From the NCBI GenBank assembly GCA_937915765.1, contig CALGHE010000133.1, positions 43,291 to 107,290 of the forward strand: a stretch of DNA of 64,000 bases, read 5' to 3'. Of the stretch, positions 53,210 to 61,490 are shown one piece after another (within the stretch, counting starts at the first letter, position 1; each line of letters begins with the position of its first letter). Origin of the DNA: an uncultured Bacteroidales bacterium. Lineage in GTDB: Bacteria; Bacteroidota; Bacteroidia; Bacteroidales; Paludibacteraceae. A program made the translations under genes and the position numbers. The notes under the pieces are model-generated. The model did no database searches and was not told the DNA's origin. It saw nothing but the letters and a program-made list of their open reading frames with translations.

Positions 53210-53856
53210 TGGCAAAAAGTAAGTTTTACGTTGTGTGGAATGGTCATAATCCGGGTGTTTACACGGACTGGAATTCGTGCAAGGCTCAGATTGCTGGCTA
53301 TCCGGACGCCAAGTACAAGAGCTTTGAAGATGAAGAGCTTGCCAATGTGGCCTATAAGAGGGGGTATGAGGGTTATGTGGGCCAGTCTGGCAAAGTGCGC
53401 AAACTGGGTGAACTCAGGTCGCTCGCAGATATTGGAAGGAACGCGTCAAAGCCGGAACTGGAGTCGTTGGCGGTGGACGCGGCGTGCAGCGGAAATCCAG
53501 GCAGGGTGGAGTACAGGGGCGTTTACACGCGTAACGGAAACGAGATATTCAGAATAGGGCCGTTTGAGTGCGGCACAAACAATATAGGCGAGTTCCTCGC
53601 TCTTGTGCATGGATTGGCTCTGCTGAAACAGAAAAATTCAACCGTGCCGCTCTATTCAGACAGCGTAAATGCAATTTCGTGGGTGAGGCAGAAAAAGTGC
53701 AAGACTAAACTGGAACGCAACAGCCGCAACGAGCAGCTCTTTGTCTTGATAGAGAGGGCGGAAAAGTGGCTTGCGGAAAATAGTTACACAACACAGATTC
53801 TGAAGTGGGACACTAAGAACTGGGGCGAGATTCCTGCCGATTTCGGACGGAAATGA
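53209..53856 (+). CDS. rnhA: Ribonuclease H with N-terminal viroplasmin (RNase H1-type) domain
   Basis: 215 residues. Removes RNA from RNA-DNA hybrids. The N-terminal hybrid-binding domain is at about 3-48 (KFYVVWNGHNPGVYTDWNSCKAQIAGYPDAKYKSF). The RNase H core follows with acidic residues in LAVDAACSGNPG, NIGEFLALVHGL, LYSDSVNAISWV and the end WDTKNWGEIPADFGRK. The four expected carboxylates (D, E, D, D) are present. Its ATG overlaps the stop of the M20 gene by one base. Confidence 0.92.
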   Translation: MAKSKFYVVWNGHNPGVYTDWNSCKAQIAGYPDAKYKSFEDEELANVAYKRGYEGYVGQSGKVRKLGELRSLADIGRNASKPELESLAVDAACSGNPGRVEYRGVYTRNGNEIFRIGPFECGTNNIGEFLALVHGLALLKQKNSTVPLYSDSVNAISWVRQKKCKTKLERNSRNEQLFVLIERAEKWLAENSYTTQILKWDTKNWGEIPADFGRK

Positions 53857-53996
53857 ACTCTGGCAGATGTTGGCGGAAGGAGGCAAAGCCTTTGTGCCGG
53901 TTTGCCTTTCATTATGCAAACAGAGCGCCATTTTGCTTCTGATTTTACTTTTTTTGCGTCAATCTGAATTTTCTGGCAAGAAATTTCGTGATATAT

Positions 53997-54027
53997 TTTG
54001 TTGTTGCGTAAAAAAAGAGTACATTTG
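53997..54027 (+). promoter_or_regulatory. Consensus promoter of the carB leader
   Basis: TTTG at 53997-54000, 19-base spacer, TACATTTG at 54020-54027: an exact match in both boxes and spacing. Predicted start near 54034. Confidence 0.82.
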
Positions 54028-54057
54028 CACAATTTTAAACATAAGGGCAAAATAGGT

Positions 54058-54159
54058 ATGAATCTAATAAAAACCATATTGGCGGCAGCCGGGGATGTCA
54101 AGGAAACGAGACATTGTGATTCATATTCTCTTAATATTGCGTTAGTCTTTCTTTTTTGA
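54058..54159 (+). CDS. Candidate 33-residue leader peptide upstream of carB
   Basis: ATG 54058 opens MNLIKTILAAAGDVKETRHC and continues to ALVFLF before TGA 54157-54159. Its last eight codons cover the left arm and the T-rich loop of the terminator hairpin at 54138-54168. A ribosome finishing this frame would cover the left arm and prevent the terminator. No run of arginine codons is present, so a pyrimidine (UTP) signal like that of E. coli pyrBI fits better than an arginine one. Translation of the frame is inferred. Confidence 0.5.
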   Translation: MNLIKTILAAAGDVKETRHCDSYSLNIALVFLF

Positions 54160-54178
54160 GCTAACGCATTTTTTTTGC
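54138..54178 (+). terminator. Attenuator-type terminator between the carB promoter and carB
   Basis: TGCGTTAG / CTAACGCA stem with a loop rich in T (TCTTTCTTTTTT), followed by a run of eight or more T. It lies about 40 bases before the carB ATG and inside the transcript from the only clear promoter. Confidence 0.85.
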
Positions 54179-54216
54179 GCTTTTGAAATTGAGTATTTTT
54201 TAAACACTATATTATT

Positions 54217-57200
54217 ATGTTGGAAGGTATAAAAAAGGTTCTCTTGTTAGGGTCTGGGGCCCTCAAGATTGGGCAGGCAGGAGAATTTGACTATTCAGGC
54301 TCGCAGGCATTGAAGGCTATGAGAGAAGAGGGTATCAGCACTGTGCTGATTAACCCAAATATCGCAACAATCCAAACGTCAGAGGGAGTTGCGGACAAGG
54401 TTTACTTCTTGCCTATCACTCCGTTCTTCGTGGAAGAGATTATCAAAAAGGAGAAGCCGGACGCTATCCTTTTGGCTTTCGGCGGTCAGACGGCTCTTAA
54501 CTGCGGTACGGAACTTTATACCTCCGGAACTCTTGAAAAGTATGGTGTGAAGGTGCTGGGCACTTCTGTTGAGGCTATCATGATTACGGAAGACCGCGAC
54601 CTTTTCGTGAAGAAACTTGACGAAATACAGGCTAAGACTCCTGTGTCTCAGGCTGTTGAGTCTATGGAAGATGCGCTTGCGGCTGCTCGCAAGATTGGCT
54701 TCCCGGTTATGGTGCGCTCGGCTTACGCGCTTGGCGGTCTTGGATCGGGTATCTGTAAGGACGAGAAGGAGTTTGTTGAATTGTGCGACAGCGCGCTGGC
54801 TCACTCTAAGCAGATTCTTGTGGAAGAGTCTCTTAAAGGCTGGAAGGAAATCGAATTTGAGGTTATCCGTGACAAAAACGACCACTGCTTCACTGTTGTG
54901 CCGATGGAAAACTTCGACCCGCTCGGTATTCATACTGGAGAAAGTATCGTGGTGGCGCCTATCATCACTTTGTCTCAGGAGCAGATCTCTATGCTTCAGG
55001 ATATTGCGAAGAAGGTGGTGCGCCATATCGGTATCGTGGGTGAATGTAATATTCAGTACGCTTTCAACGCTCAGACTAACGATTACAGAATCATCGAAAT
55101 TAACGCTCGCTTGAGCCGCTCTTCAGCTTTGGCTTCTAAGGCTTCGGGTTATCCGCTGGCTTTCGTGGCTGCTAAATTGGCTCTTGGCTATTCTCTTGAC
55201 CAAATCGGGGAAATGGGAACGCCAAACTCTGCTTATGTGGCTCCGTCTGTGGACTATATCATCGCTAAGATTCCGCGCTGGGACTTGTCTAAGTTCGCGG
55301 GCGTTGACCGTCAGATTGGCTCTTCTATGAAGTCGGTCGGCGAAATCATGTCTATCGGTAAGTCTTTCGAAGAGATTATGCAGAAGGGGCTTCGTATGAT
55401 TGGGCAGGGAATGCACGGTTTTGTCTGCAACAATGATGTTGAGTTTGATGACCTTGACAAGGAACTTGCAAACCCTACTGACATGCGCGTGTTTGCAATT
55501 GCTCAGGCTCTTGAAAAAGGGTACAGCGTTGAACGTATAGAAGAGCTTACTAAGATTGATGCCTGGTTCTTGAATAAACTGAAGAATATTGTGGACTATG
55601 CTAATGTTCTTAAAGGGTTCAAGACTATCGAAGATATTCCTGCTGATGTGCTGAAGGAGGCTAAGCGTCTCGGATTCTCGGACTTCCAGATTGCGCGTTG
55701 TGTGGAAAATCCTTCTGGAAATATGGAGAAGGAGACTTTGCGTGTGCGCAGTGCGCGTAAGAAGGCTAACATCAAGCCGGCTGTGCGCCGCATAAATACT
55801 GTCGCTTCTGAACATCCGGAACTGACTAACTACTTGTACATGACGTACGGAACTGACGAAAGCAGCTTGAGCTACGATTATCGTAACGACAAGACTGTGA
55901 TTGTGCTTGGTTCAGGAGCTTACCGCATCGGTTCGTCTGTGGAATTTGACTGGTGCTCTGTGAACGCTACCCAGACGGCTCGCAGACTTGGTTACAAGTC
56001 GGTGGTGATCAACTACAACCCTGAGACGGTATCGACTGACTATGATATGTGCGACCGCCTTTATTTCGACGAACTGAGCTGCGAACGTGTGCTTGACATT
56101 ATCGACTTGGAGTCGCCTAAGGGTGTGATTGTTTCTGTGGGCGGACAGATTCCTAATAACTTGGCGATGAAGCTGCATCGTCAGAATGTGCCTATCTTGG
56201 GTACTTCGCCGGTTTCTATCGACCGTGCGGAAAACCGCCACAAGTTCTCGGCTATGCTTGACCAGCTTGGTATCGACCAGCCTCGTTGGGGTGAGCTGAC
56301 AACTCAGGACGAGATTGACCAGTTCATCGAAAAGGTTGGCTTCCCTGTGCTTATTCGTCCGTCTTACGTGCTTTCTGGTGCTGCGATGAACGTTTGCTAC
56401 GACAAGGAGCAGATGGTTACTTTCCTTTCGGCTGCGGCAAAAGTGTCCAAGGAGTTCCCGGTTGTTGTGTCTGAGTTCCTTCAGAACGCTAAGGAAATAG
56501 AATTTGATGCGGTTGCGAAGAATGGAGAGGTTATCGAATACGCTATATCTGAGCACGTTGAGTTTGCCGGTGTTCACTCTGGCGACGCAACTTTGGTCTT
56601 CCCTGCTCAGAAGATATATTTGGCTACGGCTCGCAGAATTAAGCAGATCAGTAGCAAGATTGCTAAGGAACTTAATATCAGCGGACCTTTCAATATCCAG
56701 TTCTTGGCTAAGAACAATGATGTGAAGGTTATCGAATGTAACTTGCGCGCTTCTCGTAGCTTCCCGTTTGTGTCTAAGGTGCTTAAACGCAACTTTATCG
56801 AAACGGCTACTAAGATTATGCTTGATGTGCCTGTGGAAAAGGTTGACTCTTCTACTTACGATGTTGACCATGTGGGTGTGAAAGCGTCTCAGTTCTCGTT
56901 CGCGCGTTTGCACAAGGCTGACCCTGTGCTTGGTGTGGATATGTCTTCTACTGGCGAGGTCGGCTGTCTTGGCGTTGACTTCGACGAGGCTTTGCTGAAC
57001 TCTTTGATTTCTGTGGGTTACACTCCTGCGAAGAAGGGCGTGCTTGTCTCTTCTGGCGATGTTAAGGGCAAGGTTGATTTGCTTGAGCCTTGCAAGATGT
57101 TGCAGAACAAGGGGGTTAAGATTTACGCTACAACAGGAACTCAGAAGTTCTTGAAGGAGAACGGTGTTGAGGCTGCTGCGGTTTGCTGGCCTGACGAGGC

Positions 57201-57438
57201 AAATGGTCAGGACATTATGAAACTGATGGCTGAACACGAAGTGGATTTGGTGATAAACATACCTAAGGACCACACGAAGCGCGAGCTTACAAATGGTTAC
57301 AAGATTCGCCGTGCTGCAATTGACCACAATATTCCGTTGCTTACAAACGGTCGCCTTGCAGGCGCGTTTATTCAGGCTTTCTGCTCGAAAGAGTTGAGCG
57401 ACATCAACATCAAGAGCTGGCAGGAATACGTGAAATAA
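54217..57438 (+). CDS. carB: Carbamoyl-phosphate synthase large subunit
   Basis: 1073 residues. Makes carbamoyl phosphate from ammonia (from CarA), bicarbonate and two ATP, for pyrimidine and arginine synthesis. Two homologous ATP-grasp halves are visible: LLLGSGALKIGQAGEFDYSGSQALKA at the start of the first and VIVLGSGAYRIGSSVEFDWCSV at the start of the second. Each has its own ATP-binding region (PVMVRSAYALGGLGSGI; PVLIRPSYVLSGAAMNV). The C-terminal MGS-like allosteric domain is at about 935-1073 (VLVSSGDVKGKVDLLEP, IYATTGTQKFLKENG). carA is not in the window. Codon use is strongly biased, indicating high expression. It sits behind a leader-attenuator. Confidence 0.98.
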   Translation: MLEGIKKVLLLGSGALKIGQAGEFDYSGSQALKAMREEGISTVLINPNIATIQTSEGVADKVYFLPITPFFVEEIIKKEKPDAILLAFGGQTALNCGTELYTSGTLEKYGVKVLGTSVEAIMITEDRDLFVKKLDEIQAKTPVSQAVESMEDALAAARKIGFPVMVRSAYALGGLGSGICKDEKEFVELCDSALAHSKQILVEESLKGWKEIEFEVIRDKNDHCFTVVPMENFDPLGIHTGESIVVAPIITLSQEQISMLQDIAKKVVRHIGIVGECNIQYAFNAQTNDYRIIEINARLSRSSALASKASGYPLAFVAAKLALGYSLDQIGEMGTPNSAYVAPSVDYIIAKIPRWDLSKFAGVDRQIGSSMKSVGEIMSIGKSFEEIMQKGLRMIGQGMHGFVCNNDVEFDDLDKELANPTDMRVFAIAQALEKGYSVERIEELTKIDAWFLNKLKNIVDYANVLKGFKTIEDIPADVLKEAKRLGFSDFQIARCVENPSGNMEKETLRVRSARKKANIKPAVRRINTVASEHPELTNYLYMTYGTDESSLSYDYRNDKTVIVLGSGAYRIGSSVEFDWCSVNATQTARRLGYKSVVINYNPETVSTDYDMCDRLYFDELSCERVLDIIDLESPKGVIVSVGGQIPNNLAMKLHRQNVPILGTSPVSIDRAENRHKFSAMLDQLGIDQPRWGELTTQDEIDQFIEKVGFPVLIRPSYVLSGAAMNVCYDKEQMVTFLSAAAKVSKEFPVVVSEFLQNAKEIEFDAVAKNGEVIEYAISEHVEFAGVHSGDATLVFPAQKIYLATARRIKQISSKIAKELNISGPFNIQFLAKNNDVKVIECNLRASRSFPFVSKVLKRNFIETATKIMLDVPVEKVDSSTYDVDHVGVKASQFSFARLHKADPVLGVDMSSTGEVGCLGVDFDEALLNSLISVGYTPAKKGVLVSSGDVKGKVDLLEPCKMLQNKGVKIYATTGTQKFLKENGVEAAAVCWPDEANGQDIMKLMAEHEVDLVINIPKDHTKRELTNGYKIRRAAIDHNIPLLTNGRLAGAFIQAFCSKELSDINIKSWQEYVK

Positions 57439-57484
57439 GTGATGAGTTCTATGATTGTCCGAAAGGGCAGTCTGACACGATAAA

Positions 57485-57520
57485 AAAAGAGTTCAGCGTG
57501 CAAGTGCTGAACTCTTTTGT
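57485..57520. terminator. Terminator of carB, also facing the ATPase gene
   Basis: Perfect 13-bp stem AAAAGAGTTCAGC / GCTGAACTCTTTT with an 8-base loop. T-tails on both strands. Confidence 0.9.
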
Positions 57521-57561
57521 GTTTTATGTATATTGCAAAACGTAATTTGCAGAAGTTGCCT

Positions 57562-58836
57562 TTAATCTTTTAAACATCCTACCGGCACAACGTAAACACC
57601 ATCTTCCCTGCGGTATGCGTATGTTCCGACGGCAGTCAGAACCATCAGGAAGGAGGGGCTTTTCATTCTGTCCAAGTCAATCTTGCCTGCCAGAACCTTG
57701 AGGGTTTTAGCTCCCTCTTCAATCAGGTTGTCGCCTCCTATCTTTATCTCAACAAGTCCGTAAGAACCGTTTCTTAGATGGATTACTGCGTCGCACTCCA
57801 AACCGTTCTTGTCTCTAAAATGATAGACCTTCCCGTTCAATGCTTCTGCGTAAACTCTTAAGTCTCTCACGCATAGTGTTTCGAAGATGAGTCCGAATGT
57901 GTTTAGGTCGTTTATGAGGTCTGAAGGTCCTAGTCCAAGCGCCGCAGTCGCAATGGACGGGTCTGAGAAATATCTTGTGTCAGATGTCCTTATTGCAGAT
58001 TTGGAACGTAAATTAGGGTTCCATGCTTCAGAATCTTCTATTACAAAAATCTTCTTCAGAGCGTTGATGTAGGATGCGATTGTCTCCTCGCTGAAAGATT
58101 CGGACTCATTGGCTTGCAGGTCAGCCTTGATTGTGGCGTAGTTGGCTTGAGAGCCTTGATGGCGCGCGTAAGAACGTAGTAGTCTGTGCGTGCGCGACGG
58201 GTCTCTGTTGATGCCATCTGCTAATGAGACGTCTCGCTTTTCAACTGCGTCCACATAATCAAAGGCTTGGTCTAAAGCGATGTCTGACTTCATGTTCACT
58301 GCCAACGGCCATCCTCCGCGGCAAGTGAGGAATGCTATCTTCTCCAGATTGATGTCGGATGTTCCTTTTATGAGGGCTGGCGTGGTAAAAAGTTCTTCTA
58401 GTGAAACCTCTCCTGTCGAGTCTTCTGACTCCCACAATGACATTGGCCGCATTCTAAGCCAACCGATTCTTCCTGTTCCTGTATGTACCACTTGACTAAG
58501 GTCTGCAGGTACTGCCGAGCCTGTCAAGATGAACAGCCCAAGGCTTGAACTATGGTCAGATTCAAATCTGATGCTGTCCCATAATGATGGTGCGACTTGC
58601 CATTCGTCTATAAGTCGAGGTTTCTTTCCTTCCAGAAGCAACGCTGGGTTCAAGCGGGCAAGTTGCAGGTGTTGCTCTATTTTCCCTGATTCAGTCATGT
58701 AAAGAAGGCTGTTCGCGTGTTGCTCTGCGGTGGTCGTTTTTCCGCACCACTTAGGCCCTTCTATGAGAACAGCTCCTTTTCCTGCTAGTTTCCTTTCTAA
58801 GAGTTTATCTGCAATCCTTTGCTTATATTTTGCCAT
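57562..58836 (-). CDS. AAA_14/DUF4143 ATPase
   Basis: 424 residues. The N-terminal AAA_14 domain has Walker A in VLIEGPKWCGKTTTAEQ, Walker B-like RLIDEWQVAP, and sensor region LFILTGSAVPAD. The C-terminal DUF4143 domain (about 210-420) has a PD-(D/E)XK-like core: LECDAVIHLRNGSYGLVEIKIGG (D...ExK). Such ATPases are common in Bacteroidota and archaea, often as many paralogues, with no settled function; a mobile-gene or defence-related role is suspected. It is first in the right-hand accessory region and has a TACATTTG promoter at 58862-58869. A 23-bp tandem repeat starts about 75 bases upstream. Confidence 0.88.
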   Translation of the reverse strand: MAKYKQRIADKLLERKLAGKGAVLIEGPKWCGKTTTAEQHANSLLYMTESGKIEQHLQLARLNPALLLEGKKPRLIDEWQVAPSLWDSIRFESDHSSSLGLFILTGSAVPADLSQVVHTGTGRIGWLRMRPMSLWESEDSTGEVSLEELFTTPALIKGTSDINLEKIAFLTCRGGWPLAVNMKSDIALDQAFDYVDAVEKRDVSLADGINRDPSRTHRLLRSYARHQGSQANYATIKADLQANESESFSEETIASYINALKKIFVIEDSEAWNPNLRSKSAIRTSDTRYFSDPSIATAALGLGPSDLINDLNTFGLIFETLCVRDLRVYAEALNGKVYHFRDKNGLECDAVIHLRNGSYGLVEIKIGGDNLIEEGAKTLKVLAGKIDLDRMKSPSFLMVLTAVGTYAYRREDGVYVVPVGCLKD

Positions 58837-58861
58837 AAATTCACCTTTTTTATTTTAAGTG

Positions 58862-58869
58862 CAAATGTA
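58862..58869 (-). promoter_or_regulatory. -7 element of the AAA_14 ATPase gene
   Basis: Minus-strand TACATTTG, 26 bases before the start codon. ATTG lies near the -33 position. Confidence 0.62.
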
Positions 58870-58909
58870 TAGTTTTTTTTGTGATTTGCAATGTTTTAAG
58901 TTTTAAAAT

Positions 58910-59116
58910 CGAGAGTTTGGCGAAAATTTATTTAGGAGTTTAGCGGAGATTTGTTTAGGAGTTTGGCGGAGATTTGTTTAGGAGTTTGACGGAATTTTAT
59001 TTAGGAGTTTGACGGAGATTTGTTTGGGAGTTTGGCGGAGATTTATTTAGGAGTTTGGCTGAGATTTGATTAGGAGTTTGGCTGAGATTTGATTAGGAGT
59101 TTGACGGATATTAGTT
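58910..59116 (+). repeat. Nine-unit tandem repeat of 23 bp
   Basis: Units start at 58910, 58933, 58956, 58979, 59002, 59025, 59048, 59071 and 59094. The consensus is TAGGAGTTTGGCGGAGATTT followed by GTT. Units differ at a few positions (G/A at position 10; GC/GA; GTT/ATT/GAT). 23 is not a multiple of three, so it is not coding in one frame. The array lies directly upstream of the ATPase promoter and at the broken 3' end of the DUF2779-like remnant. Confidence 0.95.
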
Positions 59117-59451
59117 CTAACATTGTTGATGTTATCGCTTGCATCTATCCCGTCGGGAAAGAGATGTTGGGCCAATTCTCCGATGATATGACCTCTGTCG
59201 AATTTGCTTTGCGTCTCAACTGATACTTTTTTCTCAGCATACTTGTATTTGTGCAGCCACATCAGTTTGGTGCACTGGCATCCCATGACAAAAGAAGATT
59301 TGGAAAGGGTGGCAGTTTTTAGATGCGTGCTGATGATCTTCCTCCATTGATTGGATGCAATGGAAGCCGTTTCCTTGAATATGTTTCCGAAGTCTGACAT
59401 AATTCTGATGATTAAGGATTGATGTTCATGAAATTTTTTTTGTTTACCCAA
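59047..59451 (-). pseudogene. 3'-truncated DUF2779-type gene fused into the tandem repeat
   Basis: The readable part includes LSKSSFVMGCQCTKLMWLHK and then SVETQSKFDRGHIIGELAQHLFPDG, which is the N-terminal signature of DUF2779 proteins (LSKSRYL.G.QCPK.LWL ... F..GHEVGELAQ.LFP). Those proteins are several hundred residues long; here only about 55 residues of it remain before the frame enters the repeat and ends as QISAKLLIKSQPNS. A likely start is ATG 59400 (MSDFGNIF); the longer start at 59451 overlaps the DUF1848 stop. Deletion or repeat expansion removed the rest. Confidence 0.7.
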
Positions 59452-60496
59452 TTATGCTCTCGCTCTCGTCAGAAAGCTTTGTGTGGTTCTTCTTTACAAG
59501 TTCCTTGCTTGTGTTGGCGTAGCAATAGACGCAAAAGTGACTGCAAGTGTTGTACATGCCGATGTCTTTGCTTATCATACAGCCGCAAATTTTACGCTGC
59601 CCCTTATCCTTTAGGTCTCTCCCTTTCATGGGTATTTCAGGAAGATTGCCAAACAAATCTTTTTCAGCCAATTTACCGGTTTTCAGATAGTAAACCAGCT
59701 CTTTGTCATCTGCAAAGATACGTTCCATCAATTCGCCGTCAATACATCTGTTGTGTTCGATTCCGTAGTGTTCCAAATCTATATCTTCTGCACAAGTGGC
59801 AAGTTGTAGATTCCACCTCTCTTCTTTCCAATGTTCACGAAGTTTCACCAATCCCTCTATCAGTTCTTGCCTCTTCTCTCCTTCCGGTTCAGCTGTTGCG
59901 ACATTTTCTTTATTGAAAAAAGAAGTCTCCTTAACCAGATTGTTTTGCACTTTACGATAAGCCTTGACATCTATAAAACTGAAAACCAGTTTGTCTGTAT
60001 AACCTTTCAGTTCGTTGCCGATATGATAAATCTTTGTGAGCAGTTGACGTGGCGTAAGATTTTCCGTCAGGATCAGCGGGTCGAAACGCCAGATGACACG
60101 CTCCTTGCCAATCAAATTTGAAAGTTCCTTGAACGTCTCGATGCGTTGCGCCACACTTGGCACGTTCGGTTCGAAGCCCTCCTTTTCGTAATCGTTCAGC
60201 GTGAACTGAAAATAGTAGTGTATGCCTCGCTCGTCCAGTTCGTGCAACAGCGGAATAATCGGTTTGGGGTTCTTAGTCCAGAAAACCACCACTTTGCATT
60301 GAGCGAACGAGACGTACGACGGCTTCTGATTGAACGGGTTGTACCAAACGCAATACCCTGCCTTCAGGCGGTTGACAAACCACTTGGCAAAGAACGCCGG
60401 AATATCCGTCGAGCGGCTCGCCGAGATAATCACGGGAGTCATAGCCTCAACGGTCTCGCCGGACAGAGTTTTTATGGTTATTTTAGTGTTACTCAT
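59444..60496 (-). CDS. DUF1848 family protein with C-terminal cysteine cluster
   Basis: 350 residues from ATG 60496 (frame open to 60523, but the -7 element at 60513-60520 lies inside that extension). It has ISASRSTDIPAFFAKWFVNRLKAGY and VVFWTKNPKP, with YYFQFTLNDYEKE and RVIWRFDPLI, all family hallmarks. The end has cysteines in CGCMISKDIG and CSHFCVYCYANTS, suggesting an iron-sulphur cluster or zinc site. The family resembles radical-SAM-related photoproduct-lyase-like TIM barrels in some annotations; no reaction is known to me. It lies just downstream of the AbiE module and may be driven by the promoter in the adjacent direct repeat. Confidence 0.85.
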   Translation of the reverse strand: MSNTKITIKTLSGETVEAMTPVIISASRSTDIPAFFAKWFVNRLKAGYCVWYNPFNQKPSYVSFAQCKVVVFWTKNPKPIIPLLHELDERGIHYYFQFTLNDYEKEGFEPNVPSVAQRIETFKELSNLIGKERVIWRFDPLILTENLTPRQLLTKIYHIGNELKGYTDKLVFSFIDVKAYRKVQNNLVKETSFFNKENVATAEPEGEKRQELIEGLVKLREHWKEERWNLQLATCAEDIDLEHYGIEHNRCIDGELMERIFADDKELVYYLKTGKLAEKDLFGNLPEIPMKGRDLKDKGQRKICGCMISKDIGMYNTCSHFCVYCYANTSKELVKKNHTKLSDESESIIG

Positions 60497-60502
60497 TGTC
60501 AA

Positions 60503-60544
60503 TTGTTTATTACAAAGATACAAATCTTTAGAAACTTATGCTTT
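60503..60544 (-). repeat. Direct repeat, copy 1, flanking the AbiE module (contains a promoter)
   Basis: 60503-60533 is identical over 31 bases to 62332-62362, and the match extends to 42 bases with two mismatches. It includes the dyad AAAGAT-ACAA-ATCTTT and, on the minus strand, TATCTTTG (60513-60520), which is 16 bases before the DUF1848 start. The last codons of abiEii lie in this repeat. Confidence 0.88.
60513..60520 (-). promoter_or_regulatory. -7 element of the DUF1848 gene within direct repeat copy 1
   Basis: Minus-strand TATCTTTG fits TAnnTTTG. Confidence 0.55.
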
Positions 60545-61490
60545 TAATTATCACTTCAAAACTTTTCGCCACCAAATCTTCTTTAGGGATTTCCGAAAAA
60601 GCAATGGCAGGTAATTCCTTCAAATATGTTTCTTTTAATTTAGACCACATAACTGAAAAATCAGATAATAGAGGTGATTGCTCTATTTTCATGCTATTCC
60701 AGCCTTCTGGCTTGTCAAATGTCGCTCTATCATGAGCCAATAACGTATTGAAATCTGTCCTAAATCGCTCAGATTGTAAATACTCGGCACACTCTTCGTC
60801 TTGCAATAGATAATGCAAATCGTAGAAATGTCGTATCTTGGATGCCACGTCGTATATATGATTTTCCGACAAAGAAAAACGAATAAGAGATACCAGTTTC
60901 TCTGTTAATGTTTGTCTTTTGTCCAACACATTCAAGGCGAAGGATTGTAGACCGTATTCATCGACCAATGCTTCATTGCCTGTCTGTTGAAAAAACTGAG
61001 AGATAAAACAATCTATGCTTTTTGATACGTGTGGATAGGGATTGGCAAACGAATTTATCTCCACGAGCAATTGTCCGATATTGACCGTTTCTTTAACAGC
61101 TTTGCCAAGTACATTTGGATAAGAATACATTGCCTTATAATAACGTGAGCCTTTACTTGTAACTCCGGGCATTTCCACTTCCTCCAATCCAGATGTCATT
61201 TCTTTTGCTATCTTTTTAATTAACATTTTCAGTTGGTTGCCCGTTAACGTGTCCGCATCAGATATCGCAATGTCAATGTCTTCCGAAAAGCGGTTCCCTA
61301 TTTTATGTGCCTTGGATAAAGATGTGCCACCCTTAAAAATAGCCTTGTCGGCATTGTGATTCTGCTTCATCAATTTAAGGGAACGAGTTATCCAATAATC
61401 TTTCTCGATATATACCGGACGTATATCCAAGTATTCAGATGCTGCGAGAACAGCATCCGTAAACAGTTTCTTATTTTCGTGAAGGTTCAT
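60528..61490 (-). CDS. AbiEii-type nucleotidyltransferase toxin
   Basis: 320 residues. Type IV toxin-antitoxin / abortive-infection toxin. The nucleotidyltransferase motif is complete: AIFKGGTSLSKAHKIGNRFSEDIDIAI (GGTSL plus D-x-D). Upstream conserved RPVYIEKDYWITRSL is also seen. AbiEii-type enzymes transfer nucleotides to RNA targets and slow growth on infection. It overlaps the antitoxin gene by 20 bases. Its last codons fall in the flanking direct repeat. A+T-rich composition. Confidence 0.87.
   Translation of the reverse strand: MNLHENKKLFTDAVLAASEYLDIRPVYIEKDYWITRSLKLMKQNHNADKAIFKGGTSLSKAHKIGNRFSEDIDIAISDADTLTGNQLKMLIKKIAKEMTSGLEEVEMPGVTSKGSRYYKAMYSYPNVLGKAVKETVNIGQLLVEINSFANPYPHVSKSIDCFISQFFQQTGNEALVDEYGLQSFALNVLDKRQTLTEKLVSLIRFSLSENHIYDVASKIRHFYDLHYLLQDEECAEYLQSERFRTDFNTLLAHDRATFDKPEGWNSMKIEQSPLLSDFSVMWSKLKETYLKELPAIAFSEIPKEDLVAKSFEVIIKSISF

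Noticed and set aside
55912..57327. 471-codon open frame on the minus strand.
   Set aside because: Shadow of carB. Strong codon bias in carB suppresses stops on the opposite strand.
58910..59116. CRISPR array.
   Set aside because: Units are directly adjacent 23-mers with no spacers, and no cas genes are present.
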